Shown here one piece after another: positions 30,634 to 40,605 of a DNA stretch of 64,000 nucleotides. The notes under the pieces were generated by a model that saw only the letters and a program-made list of their open reading frames with translations, had not been told where the DNA came from and made no database searches. The translations under genes and the position numbers were made by a program. The stretch's first letter is position 1; each line of letters starts with the position of its first letter. The stretch is from Patiria miniata (taxonomy: Eukaryota > Echinodermata > Asteroidea > Valvatida > Asterinidae), in the NCBI RefSeq assembly GCF_015706575.1, contig NW_024037057.1, forward strand, positions 496,001 to 560,000, in the 5' to 3' direction.

Positions 30634-33600
30634 CTAGGTTTCATCAGGCTCAGGCAGAGTGGCAGCTTCAGGATTGCCGCCAAGGGCTGTTTCAGAAGGA
30701 AGCCGGATCAGGCGTGCCACTGGCCGGGTGTAGATGCGATCTCCGACCTGCACCCTTACGGTGCGAACCCGATTATCAGTACCAGGTAGTACCTCAGTGA
30801 CCTTAGCCAGAGGCCAAGAGGCACGTCGTTGCTGCGGATCAGCCATCAGAACTACATCACCGACGGACAGGTTGTCGGTCTCACTGCGCCACTTCTGGCG
30901 GGCTTGCATGGCCGACAGATAGGACTGAACAAACTCCTTCCAAAATTTCTGAATCAGGGCTTGGCACTGGCGCCAGCGTCGCCGACTAAGCACGTCGCGC
31001 TCCGGGTAGACAACCTGTGGCGGGGCATGGTCCCGCCGCCCCATGAGAAGCATGAAAGGCGTGATGGGATCTGGATCAGCAATGTCTGATGACACATAAG
31101 TCAATGGCTTAGAATTCAGCAAGGCTTCTACCTCAACCAGGCAAGTATAGAGAACGGGAGCGCTAACTGACCGATCACCCAGGGTGGCGTACAAGGCAGT
31201 TTTCACTGACCGAATCTCTCTCTCCCAGGTCCCACCGAAGTGTGGTGCAGAGGGAGGATTGAACCTGAAATTGACTTTGTATTTGGCAAGTCTCTCCTGA
31301 AGGTCAGGTGCCATATCGCTGAATGCCTTCCTCAGTTCAGACAGACCTCCCTTGAAGTTAGTCCCATTGTCGCACAACAATTCATGAGGTGCGCCACGTC
31401 GTGAACGGAACCGATTGAACGCCAAAAGAAAGGCGTCCGCATCAAGAGACTCAAGCAAATCTAAGTAGACGGCTCTTGTGGTCATGCACTTCCATATTAT
31501 ACCCCATCTCCGTTCACTTCGTCTCCCCATGGTAACGGTGTAGGGGCCAAAGCAGTCTACCCCCGTGGAGTAGAATGCTGGCTTGCCAATTCGCAGACGA
31601 GCATGTGGCATATCCGCCATCTTGGGCACTGAAGGTTGACCACGCTGTCTAAGGCATCCGGTGCATCTGCTTTGTAGACCTCTGATGGACTGGCGTCCTC
31701 GCAACAACCAGAAGCGTCGACGCATATCTGCAAGCACAGTACCAGTTCCAGGATGCCCAAGACGTTCGTCAGCATTTTTGATCAGCAGTTGTACTATCGG
31801 GTGCTTGCAGTCAAGGACGACAGGGTGTTTCACATCAATGTCCAACTCCGCTCGACGGAGTCTCCCTCCAACCCGGATCAACTGGGTATCCTTGTCGATT
31901 TCAGGAGCAAGTTTTGCCAGGCGACTATTTCTTGGAACAGGCTTGCCAGCTGTAAGAGCTGCAAGATCATCTGGAAAGCTTTCAGCTTGTACCTTTCCGT
32001 AGAGGGCTTGTTCAGTCTCCATCCGTTGGTCGGCGCTGAGGAAATCTGGCTTAGTTTCATCCTCAGCCTCGCACAGAATGTGTCCATATGCCTCAACCAG
32101 GTCATCCCAGGAAGCAAACTGAGACGCTTCAATCTCTGGAACCTCTCCTCGATTGCCGAGGGTAAAAGCAGTAAAAAGACTGCCCTTCAGCTCAACTTCG
32201 CCATCATCCTGCTGCATGTGCGATGGCAAGCTTGGCCAATCCTCTTCAGGACCAGAGAGGAAGGGTGGAGCAGACCACCGACTCTCGGTGGTCAACTCGC
32301 TGAGCATCAATCCACGGGTCAGGTCATCTGCAGGGTTCTTGGCGGTGTCTACATACCGCCAGATAGTGTGGTCTGTGAGTCTTTGAATCTCAGCGATGCG
32401 GGCACCGACAAAACGGTTGTACCTACAAGGTTCTGAGGTAATCCAGCTCAAAACTGTCGTGCTGTCACTCCAACAAGTGACGGAAAGGCTCAACCTCAAC
32501 TCATCCTCGAGAAGCTCGGTCAGTTCAGCACCAGAAAGAGCAGCCTGAAGTTCCAATCGGGGAATAGTTTGCACACGCTTTGGTGCCAAACGGGAACGTG
32601 CCATGACAAACCTGACACACACCTCTCCTGACTTAGCAATGGCTCGAAGATAAGCAACGGACCCATAGGCCCTTTCGGAAGCGTCGGTGAACACGTGCAG
32701 TTGATAGGACACATTTGCTGGATCAAAGTGTGGGGGAAGGTAGCACCGAGGCAGGTATACAAGAGGGAGATCATTGATTTCTTTGCGCCATCTCATGTGT
32801 TGGGCACGTAAGCCATCCTTGCCCTCGTCGGGGATCTCCTCATCCCAGCCCCATGGTCTCTTCCAAAGCTCCTGAACGAGCATCTTTCCCCTCACCATAT
32901 ATGGCATGAGGTAACCAAGGGGGTCTTTCCCGGCACATCTCATCACATCACTTAGAACAGCTCTTCGAGTGAGGACCGGCCACTCACGAAGTTCGAGTTT
33001 GTATCGGAGTGTGTCGTGCTGGAAATTCCAGTGGGGTCCTAAAGCTGCTTCCTCAGGTGAATCACAACTTGAACTCAGCCATCTCTCAGTACTGCAGGAG
33101 CGGGCTTCCTGTGGAAGGTCTTTGACCACTTCTGCAAAGTTGCTGGCCCATTTCACAATGGGAAATCCTCCAGCGCCGAGCGCTTGACATAGTTTTCCAA
33201 CTAGGTCTTTCGCTTCTAGGACACTAGACTTGCCATCTAGGCAGTTGTCAACGTAGAATGAATTCATAACACTTCTGACAATGTCTGGATCTGGAAACCG
33301 GTCCTGCACATGCTTCTGCAGGGCGAAAGTGGCACAGCATGGACTGCATGTGGTGCCAAAGGGGAGTACGTTCCACTCCAGTTCCTCCATTTCGGCATCA
33401 GGGTCCAAATCCCTCCACAGGAACCGAAGCATGCATCGGTCACACTCTAAAGTGCGCACACAGTGAAACATCGCTTTGATGTCACCGGACACAGCTACTC
33501 GATGCTGTCTGAATCGTACTAGCACTCCAACCAGCGGTGAACCCAGGGTAGGCCCAGGAAGCAAGTGGTCGTTCAGAGACTCTCCCCGGTACGGGAACGC

Positions 33601-33906
33601 ACAGTTGAAAACCAGTCTTGTCTTCCCATTCTGCCGAACAACATGGTGGGGTATATACCAATGCCGCTCGTGGTTTCTCTCTTTCTCCTCAGCAGTGAGC
33701 ATGCGGACGAGTCCTGCTTCCTTCAGTTCCCGGATTTTCTTGGAGTGCTCAACAGCGAGTGCTGGATCTCTCTGGAGACGTTGCTCATTCCGTTTCAGAG
33801 CAGGTGACACTGCACTTGCCGGACAGGTAAGTACCTCGTTGTCACGTCTCCACAGGAGGGGGGTTGCGACACGGTCAATTCCATCTACATTTAGGCTTGA
33901 GATCCC
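30634..33906 (-). CDS. pol: BEL1 pol: reverse transcriptase, RNase H, integrase, DUF5641
   Basis: Open from 33906 to the stop at 30634. The first ATG-like start is not meaningful, as the frame is the continuation of Gag-protease. Counting from 33810: RT with VSGDIKAMF near 107 and the catalytic box YVDN near 186 (usually YVDD); RNase H about 370-500 with FTDAS, PRLELQAAL and WSDSTTV; zinc-binding region about 685-720; integrase triad Asp752 (GVDCFGP), Asp814 (CDNGTNF) and Glu864 (WEREI); C-terminal DUF5641 about 920-1045 (QVVYPERD). Replicates the element by RNA copy and integration. No internal stop. Confidence 0.92.
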   Translation of the reverse strand, partial: GISSLNVDGIDRVATPLLWRRDNEVLTCPASAVSPALKRNEQRLQRDPALAVEHSKKIRELKEAGLVRMLTAEEKERNHERHWYIPHHVVRQNGKTRLVFNCAFPYRGESLNDHLLPGPTLGSPLVGVLVRFRQHRVAVSGDIKAMFHCVRTLECDRCMLRFLWRDLDPDAEMEELEWNVLPFGTTCSPCCATFALQKHVQDRFPDPDIVRSVMNSFYVDNCLDGKSSVLEAKDLVGKLCQALGAGGFPIVKWASNFAEVVKDLPQEARSCSTERWLSSSCDSPEEAALGPHWNFQHDTLRYKLELREWPVLTRRAVLSDVMRCAGKDPLGYLMPYMVRGKMLVQELWKRPWGWDEEIPDEGKDGLRAQHMRWRKEINDLPLVYLPRCYLPPHFDPANVSYQLHVFTDASERAYGSVAYLRAIAKSGEVCVRFVMARSRLAPKRVQTIPRLELQAALSGAELTELLEDELRLSLSVTCWSDSTTVLSWITSEPCRYNRFVGARIAEIQRLTDHTIWRYVDTAKNPADDLTRGLMLSELTTESRWSAPPFLSGPEEDWPSLPSHMQQDDGEVELKGSLFTAFTLGNRGEVPEIEASQFASWDDLVEAYGHILCEAEDETKPDFLSADQRMETEQALYGKVQAESFPDDLAALTAGKPVPRNSRLAKLAPEIDKDTQLIRVGGRLRRAELDIDVKHPVVLDCKHPIVQLLIKNADERLGHPGTGTVLADMRRRFWLLRGRQSIRGLQSRCTGCLRQRGQPSVPKMADMPHARLRIGKPAFYSTGVDCFGPYTVTMGRRSERRWGIIWKCMTTRAVYLDLLESLDADAFLLAFNRFRSRRGAPHELLCDNGTNFKGGLSELRKAFSDMAPDLQERLAKYKVNFRFNPPSAPHFGGTWEREIRSVKTALYATLGDRSVSAPVLYTCLVEVEALLNSKPLTYVSSDIADPDPITPFMLLMGRRDHAPPQVVYPERDVLSRRRWRQCQALIQKFWKEFVQSYLSAMQARQKWRSETDNLSVGDVVLMADPQQRRASWPLAKVTEVLPGTDNRVRTVRVQVGDRIYTRPVARLIRLPSETALGGNPEAATLPEPDET

Positions 33907-36387
33907 TTACCGCCCGGTTCCCAGACGGTCTGGGCTAAGCCTCGCCCACTCCGAGAAAGGGATTGGGACTCATCTCCAAAGTGGGCGAGCTCGGATTAAG
34001 AGAACGAAGTACAAGTCTGACTGGTGGGCCCTCTCCTGAACCTAACAAAAGAAGCAATTTGCAAGACGATAATCCTCACTGCTGGGTAACAAAGACCCGG
34101 CAAATCAAAGGGCATGCCGCCGGTAATCCCTCCCGTGGACTGCTATTGTTGGTGACCCATTGCCCTCGCAGGCCTATTGAAAAGCTTGAGTGATCAGTGA
34201 ACATGGGTTTCAATTAGTTACGTGGTACGTTTTTCTCCCCTTAAATGTATACAAATGTATATGGACTTGCACCGATGAATCCCTGAATCTGACTTTTAAA
34301 GCAAACGGAGTTGGTATTTTGTTCAGTATTAAGATCAGAATTCCCCAGTTTGTTCTATTTACGTGCATTAATTAATTTTTTTCGTTCAACAGATAGTCCA
34401 AAGGCAGGATAGGGAAAGAGGTATACCGATGATGAACAATAATAAAGATGGAGAGCTTTCAACCTTTGATTTTCTTTTCGTCTTTTCGTTTTATTGTTGT
34501 TATTACCATTACCTTTATTATTTTCCCTTGATCTATTCTGATGGTGGTGTGAACATTTCTTCGTGATGATGATAAAAGCAACCGAAGATCATTAATTACA
34601 CAGAAAACTTTTTGTAAAAAAAGCATAAAAAAATAAACAACTGTATCCGTAATCTAGTAATTAAAGCACACTATTGATTTGAGAAGACGAAGACTGAACA
34701 TTAAAAAAAGCTTTCCGGTTAGCCCAATATCCAAATACATATATATACGTTATTTAAATGCGCAATTCAAACAACAACTAATCAGTTCGCTTCCAGGGTT
34801 GGGGGCACAATGTGAACAGATTAAATGTCACTTTTAAGTTGAAGACCTCTCCTTGATTTCCCTCCTCGCTCTCTTGCAGCCATCATTCAACAACTCAACC
34901 GTCTAATCCGTTGATAGCGACCAAGAGAGCCACTCCAGTCAACCAAGCTCACGCTTGAATAACCAAGCGTTCATACCGATCGGGAGCTACAGAGTGGGTC
35001 ATTCCCACCCGCTTCTCGAGCGTCACGCTTGAATAAAAAAGTGCCCAGTATGCACACCGATCGGGGCTACCGAGTGGGCCACTTCATACCGATCGGGGGT
35101 CAAGCCCGCCCGCTTCTATTCTCAAACGGGTATCAGACTTTTCTGTTTAAAATGCGTATGAATTAACGTGAATAAGGGGCAAGTGCGGTGTTGTAGTCTA
35201 AAATTCAACAACATCACATCATTACCACACGCAAAACAATTCATGTTCGTCATATGGGGAATACTTTATTTCAATTAATACAGAATGAGGTATTTCGTAC
35301 ATTTGATCAATCCCGAGAATATAGATATCGAACATCGTATTTCGAAAATTTCACAGAAAAAAAATCACACCATTGTTCATATACAGACCTTGCAAACTAG
35401 GCAGTTGTATCAAGTTCATTTGTCAAATGATTTCATGCAAAAACAAAACACTTGCATTCTATGAAGCTAGAAAAGAATACAATTCCACAAAAAATATAAT
35501 GATTGCCAGTGTCTTCCACACCAACCCAACCTGAGTTTGGCGCTGTAATCCTCGAACAATAACCACTAATCTGTTGATAGCGACCAGGAGAGCCACTCCA
35601 GTCAACCAAGCTCACGCTTGAATAACCGAGCGTTCATACCGATCGGGAGCTACAGAGTGGGTCATTCCCACCCGCTTCTCGAGCGTCACGCTTGAATAAA
35701 AGAGTGCCCAGCATTCATACCGATCGGGGCTACCGAGTGGGCCACTTCATACCGATCGGGGGTCAAGCCCGCCAGCTTCTACTCTCAAACGGGTATCAGA
35801 CTTTTCTGTTTAAAATGTGTATGCATTAACGTGAATAAGGGGCAAGTGCGGTGTTGTAGTCTAAAATTCAACAACATCACATCATTACCACACGCAAAAC
35901 AATTCATGTTCGTCATATGGGGAATACTTTATTTCAATTAATACAGAATGAGGTATTTCGTAAATTTGATCAATTCCGAGAATATAGATATCGAACATCG
36001 TATTTCGAAAAATTCAAAGCAAAAAAATTCACACCTTGATCATCTAGTTTTTAACCATAGTTCATATATAGAACTTTGCAAACTAGGCAGTTTTATCAAG
36101 TTTATTTGTCAAATGATTTCACGCAAACATAAAATACTTGCATTCTATGAAGATAGAAAAGAATAAAATTCCACACCAACCCAACCTGAGTTGGGCTCTG
36201 TAATCCTCGAACAATAACCACTAATCCGTTGATTACAGCTATTGTTGTGACCCCGAGGGCCACTCCAGCAGGCAACCGAGCGTCACGCTTGAGTAACCGG
36301 GCGGGTACAGTGTTCGAAGCGGGCGGCAGCTTACTGGGCGGGCCGAGCTCGCCCGGTTCTCGAACGGTCCCATTCCGGATCTCATAC
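33896..36387 (-). other. 2,492-bp intron-like segment splitting BEL1
   Basis: On the minus strand it begins AAG|GTATGAGATCC and ends GGATCTCAAG|CC. It thus has GT/AG borders, an AAG on both sides and short inverted ends TGAGATCC / GGATCTCA. The gag-protease frame upstream and the pol frame downstream are in compatible phase across it. There is no pyrimidine tract before the AG. It may be an inserted element rather than a working intron. The interior holds two ~660-bp tandem units and otherwise unassigned DNA (33907-34890). Confidence 0.7.
34904..36300. repeat. ~660-bp tandem repeats inside the BEL1 segment
   Basis: TAATCCGTTGATAG-type starts recur at 34904, 35568 and 36222 (periods 664 and 654). 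Units one and two share ACGCTTGAATAA, ATACCGATCGGG and CAAGTGCGGTGTTGTAG blocks. The third is partial and diverged, and encodes the end of the Gag frame. Confidence 0.8.
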
Positions 36388-39300
36388 CTTACATAGGTCG
36401 ATTTTGCCTCAAGGAGATCAACCGCTCGCTGGTCCTGCTTGGATCGAGTGGCTTGTTTTCGATCAAGATACATCTGCGCATCGTGCTGCCACATCTTACA
36501 AACATTCTCGTGGAGAACTCTGTCGGCTTCCATGGGTGGTAGTACAGACAAGAAGTTTTCTTCATTCTTGTGCCTGGACTTCAGAATGGGGCCCTGGACA
36601 GCCCACCCAAGTTTGGTGCGCACAGCCACTGGTGCACCTTCGGGACCAAAATGACTCTCAATGGGAACAATCAGATCTGGGCGATCACTGCCGATCAGCA
36701 ATAATGGCCGTGCCTCCTTGACTTCCTGCAGTGGAAGACCCCGCAGATGCGGCCACCTCCTTTGCAAATCTCGTGCAGGAACAGAATGCTCTGAAAGCCT
36801 CAACATGGAAGACGAAAAGACATTGGAAATGGTGATGCGTGAATCTTGGTCGTGGATTGGTGCAAGATCGACCGAGACTATCACGCCCTTGCAGGGGGTA
36901 CATTCCTCCCTGGCGGTTGCAATTGGCATCTGGGTGCTCTCACCCTTGAGGCCAAGTGCCTCGGTAGCTTCGCTAAGCATCAAGGAGAAGTTGGCAGCAT
37001 CGTCCAACAAGCAGTACGTCTCCAGCTGTCGACCGTTGGCATAGAGCTTGACTGGCAAAATCTTCATGCTGACGTCAGGTAGCCAAGGGTTTCCATCCCC
37101 GTAAAAGACAGACAGGTTTGGGTCGAAAGAGGAATAGTACACTCCATACCCTGGTTGCTCCATCAGATCATGGAGAACGGTCAGGTGCATCTTGTCGCAT
37201 CGGCGACAAGGCTTGCGTAGGTCGCACTCCTTTCCGTTTTTGTGCAGGCGTGCACACTGCCAGCAGCGTTTGTCAGCCTTAATCCACTTCATGCGCTGTT
37301 CCATCGTGAGATCGCTGAATTTGTCGCATCGAGAGAGCCAGTGTTCTTCCCGGCAGTGGGGACAACTCTTCCGGAAGGGTTTCTTGCCATCACTTCGGGT
37401 AGCCTTATAGGCAGATGCGCCCTTTGGCGGATTGCTGGTAGTCTTTCCAGCCAGTTCCATGTGGTAGGCAGCTGCACCTTTTCTGCGGCGGTCCCGGTTG
37501 GTTGGGGGGAGTTCAACCTTAATACTCTCGCTGAGCTGCACCTTCTTTCTGGCTATGGCCGCCGTGTCTTGCAGCCACATGTTGATGTCAAGCAGAGAAA
37601 AGTTGTTGACATTTCTGGCCTTCATAGCCTTCAAAAAGGCCGTCTGATGGGTATGTGACAGGCGACTGTACAGGATGCAAGCTGTAGAGTTGGCATTCAG
37701 TTCCGCCTGGCCTTCCGGTGCACTCTTGAGTTGCGTGACCAACGCTGACACCGCTGCTGCAAACTCTACCATCCCCTTAGAGTCACTGGCTGTCAGTCTC
37801 GGCCACGACGTAATCTGGTCAATCTTGGCACGTATTAGGACACCAATATCTCCATAAAGCTTCTTGAGGGTGGACATGGCCTTAGTGAAGGGGCTACCAT
37901 CATGCTCAAGCCCGAGGACATCCTTCTTGGGTTGACCACTTAACTTCGACCTGACGATGAAGTATTTTTGTAGCTCGCTGAGGTGGACTAAGGGCTTGAT
38001 GCAGCCATCTATCATTGCCTCAAAACAACGAAACTCTGCTGGGTCGCCTCCCCCGAAGTTGGGAACCTCCATGTTTATACCTCCGGCTGAGGCTGCCAAC
38101 ATGGAGCTTAACATCATTTGGCTTGAGGAATTGAAAGTAGGCGGTTCAGGAAAATCAGAAACCCTAGCAGTAGAGGCAGAAACCTGAGTAGGAGTGGGGT
38201 TTGTCCCCAAAGTGGGAGAAGTTTCATGGTAAAGATTATGAATACCAGCGTGGTACGGTGCCATACTTGGCTGAAAGGCAGTGAAGTTGTGATCAGGTGG
38301 CAAGCTGCCTGGAATCATGCAGCACTGAGCAGAGGGCTCAGACCACGCGAGCGCGGAACTCGCGGCGGTTTGCGTGTGACCCGCTTTCGCGAGGGGGCTC
38401 GCGAGAGGGCGTGCATGGCTCGCGGAAAGGTGCGTTTGCCTCGCGACGGGATGCGCGAAACTCGCGGCCGGTTGCGCGAATTGCGCGAAGCTCGCGGCTG
38501 GTTGCGCGAAGCTCGCGACGGATTGAGCGAAGGTCGCGACGGGTTGCACGAGACTTGCGACTGGTTGCGCGAAGCTCGCAACGGGTTGCACGAGACTTGC
38601 GACTGGTTGCGCGAAGCTCGCGACGGGTTGCACGAGACTTGTGCCTGGTTGCGCGAAGCTCGTGGCTGGTTGCGTGATTTGCGCGAAGCTCGCGACGGGT
38701 TGCGCGTAGCTCGCGGCTTGTTGCGTGATTTGCGCGAAGCTCGCGACGGGTTGCGCGTAGCTCGCGGCTTGTTGCGCGAGACTCGCGACTGGTTGCGCGA
38801 AGCTCGCGGCTGGTGGGGGGAGACTTTCGACTGGTTGCGCGAAGCTCGCGTCTGGTTGCGCGAAGTTCGCAACAGGTTGCGAGTAGTTCGCGGCTTGGTG
38901 CACGCATTTTGGGCTTAACTGTACCAGACTCGCAGCTGATGAGTGTGCAGCAGGTAGGCCTATTGGATTTATGGCCTGGAGCGCCGCCGGGTTTTCCGCT
39001 ACCGGCAAGCTCGGAACACTGGTGGAGGGTGAAATTACAGAATGGCTTACAACACTAGTAATATTTGGCAAATCATGTGATTGTGAATACAAAGGTGTGT
39101 CACTCATGCTAGTTTGTACAAATTCGGATTCTACCCTAGCCAGATTAAAATTGAGTTCAGCAGTTTGTAATTGTCTCTCGAGCTCAATCTGTCGAGCAAA
39201 TTGTTCCTTTTCCTTCAGGATGCGGCTTTCTTCATGTTCGGCGACCAGCCGTGCCTGGGCCAACTCCATTTGTCTTTCACGCAGTGCCAGCTCCTCTCTT

Positions 39301-39611
39301 GTTCGCTGTACTGCCAGTAGTCGCTCGTCCAACTCTTTGCTCTGGGCCATCGTGGCTCTTTCCAGCTCGAGTCGTCGCTTGGCGGCTTCATACTCCTGCT
39401 GCTTTTCCACAGCACGCATGCGAACAGACGAGTGGCTACTACTGCGGCTTCGCTCTGATGCAATTGAGCTGCATGTAGAGTGCTCCGACGGAAGTATTGC
39501 AGACTCAGCTACTGCGGGTAGTTTGTCCGTTGATTCTGGAGGACCCTCAGTGGGTGGTTTTGGAGCTGTTCCTCTAGGTCTGAGGACTCGTTTTTCTACG
39601 TTGCCGTCCAT
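36102..39611 (-). CDS. gag: BEL1 Gag-protease
   Basis: 1,169 codons. A coiled coil rich in E, R, Q and L spans about 66-165. Seven-residue repeats of the type ASFAQPV span about 240-395. A DUF1759-like capsid region is at about 515-660, Cys/His knuckles (CPHC, CWQC, CRRC) at about 745-820, and a retropepsin-like DUF1758 region follows with LLDDAANFS at the active site, where DTGS or DSGS is usual. The last ~95 residues (beyond 36387) come from the intron-like segment and include a hydrophobic stretch GVTTIAVINGLVVIV. Start ATG at 39611 lies 73 bp inside the 5' LTR. Confidence 0.9.
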   Translation of the reverse strand: MDGNVEKRVLRPRGTAPKPPTEGPPESTDKLPAVAESAILPSEHSTCSSIASERSRSSSHSSVRMRAVEKQQEYEAAKRRLELERATMAQSKELDERLLAVQRTREELALRERQMELAQARLVAEHEESRILKEKEQFARQIELERQLQTAELNFNLARVESEFVQTSMSDTPLYSQSHDLPNITSVVSHSVISPSTSVPSLPVAENPAALQAINPIGLPAAHSSAASLVQLSPKCVHQAANYSQPVANFAQPDASFAQPVESLPPPAASFAQPVASLAQQAASYAQPVASFAQITQQAASYAQPVASFAQITQPATSFAQPGTSLVQPVASFAQPVASLVQPVASFAQPVASLVQPVATFAQSVASFAQPAASFAQFAQPAASFAHPVARQTHLSASHARPLASPLAKAGHTQTAASSALAWSEPSAQCCMIPGSLPPDHNFTAFQPSMAPYHAGIHNLYHETSPTLGTNPTPTQVSASTARVSDFPEPPTFNSSSQMMLSSMLAASAGGINMEVPNFGGGDPAEFRCFEAMIDGCIKPLVHLSELQKYFIVRSKLSGQPKKDVLGLEHDGSPFTKAMSTLKKLYGDIGVLIRAKIDQITSWPRLTASDSKGMVEFAAAVSALVTQLKSAPEGQAELNANSTACILYSRLSHTHQTAFLKAMKARNVNNFSLLDINMWLQDTAAIARKKVQLSESIKVELPPTNRDRRRKGAAAYHMELAGKTTSNPPKGASAYKATRSDGKKPFRKSCPHCREEHWLSRCDKFSDLTMEQRMKWIKADKRCWQCARLHKNGKECDLRKPCRRCDKMHLTVLHDLMEQPGYGVYYSSFDPNLSVFYGDGNPWLPDVSMKILPVKLYANGRQLETYCLLDDAANFSLMLSEATEALGLKGESTQMPIATAREECTPCKGVIVSVDLAPIHDQDSRITISNVFSSSMLRLSEHSVPARDLQRRWPHLRGLPLQEVKEARPLLLIGSDRPDLIVPIESHFGPEGAPVAVRTKLGWAVQGPILKSRHKNEENFLSVLPPMEADRVLHENVCKMWQHDAQMYLDRKQATRSKQDQRAVDLLEAKSTYVRYEIRNGTVREPGELGPPSKLPPASNTVPARLLKRDARLPAGVALGVTTIAVINGLVVIVRGLQSPTQVGLVWNFILFYLHRMQVFYVCVKSFDK
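38440..38905 (-). repeat. Coding minisatellite in BEL1 gag (QPVAS repeats)
   Basis: About 20 copies of a 21-bp unit encoding (F/L/Y)AQPVAS, with insertions of ITQ. Because 21 is a multiple of 3, unit gain or loss keeps the frame, and the opposite strand also stays open (38226-38918), giving a false 230-codon frame. Confidence 0.85.
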
Positions 39612-39683
39612 TTTGTTACTGTTTTTTTATTTGTATGCCCTTTTGTGCTCAAGCTTGATTCCTATCACGTCTGGGTCACCAAT

Positions 39684-40229
39684 TGTAAAGGAAAAATAAG
39701 GACACAAGGGGAGTCCTTAGATTGTGTGTTCTGTGAGCACTGGCTGGGCAGGCGGGATTGATCCTGTTTTATTTCAAATTAAAATGTCCCATCATCCTCA
39801 GTGGAAGACAAGTGGGGAAAATTAGGCCGGTGGAGAGACTGACCATGGTGGAGATCGTTCTGGAAAATACAATAAGGGTAATCATAAATTGAGGGCAAAC
39901 TATTCAACATCAAAATCGTCATGGTAATAAACTGGAAGAATAGGAGCCTATTTCCGACACCTCGTGTGACGTGGCCTATTTTCGCCCATCCCAAACAATT
40001 GAAATCTTTACATATGTGGATTCAAACAGTGCAATCAATAACTAGGGATCAATAACTGGGAAAATCACAGGCTTTACAGTTAACAATAAACATGAAACTG
40101 GGTTTAATCTGGAAATAATCTTGCTCACCATCCGTAACCAGCCCAATGCCCTCCAATTCCCGCGGTTGCTATGTTGGTTTGCTGCATTAGTCCGCATGGT
40201 GGCGCTATTGAAATATTAAAGTCGCAACA
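39684..40229 (-). repeat. BEL1 5' LTR
   Basis: 546 bp, TG..CA ends on the minus strand, followed by target duplication CCCAC at 40230-40234. Would carry the element's promoter; no TATA box was assigned. Confidence 0.9.
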
Positions 40230-40605
40230 CCCACATTAAACTTGGTCAACGTAACGGCAAGTTAGCAATTAGGCCTATTTTGTTATACCCGTTTTGCAAA
40301 ATGGACATCTTGCGACGAAGGTGTGCTCTATTTTCATAAAATTGGTTTCAAAATAACCGAAAGACATCGGCAAGCATTAAGCCCATTGCCATAATATTTG
40401 CTAGCATTTACATAGAAAGCCTGCAGCCCCCTCACGGCAAAAGGGTGTAACTTCGATTGTGAACTTGTTTGTGGTGATTGGGGCCTTCAAAGACCTTTAT
40501 TTCACGGTCTTTTAGGGATAGCAGGGCACATCTCATGCAATAAATGTGCTTGTTTGATTCAGCATCTTTGACAAAAGGGTGTGTGAGATACTCCCTGTTT
40601 TGTAT

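Larger units (their letters stand above)
29896..40229 (-). mobile_element. Full-length young BEL/Pao LTR retrotransposon (BEL1)
   Basis: 10,334 bp with two 546-bp LTRs, a 5-bp target duplication CCCAC (29891-29895 and 40230-40234), a primer-binding-like site TGGTGACCCAGACGTGA (minus, 39665-39681) two bases inside the 5' LTR, and a purine-rich tract AGTTTAGGGGCGGC before the 3' LTR. Gag-protease and pol frames are open. LTRs differ at about four positions, so insertion is recent. A 2,492-bp segment separates the two frames. Confidence 0.92.

Noticed and set aside
31753..32436. 227-codon plus-strand frame
   Set aside because: Antisense to the BEL1 RNase H and integrase region; no family resemblance.
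36102..36387. Envelope gene in BEL1
   Set aside because: Only one hydrophobic stretch, no signal peptide, no Cys pattern; better read as translated intron-like sequence.
38226..38918. Long plus-strand frames (230 and 126 codons) opposite BEL1 gag
   Set aside because: Antisense shadow of the 21-bp coding minisatellite in gag; composition is repetitive and no domain is present.
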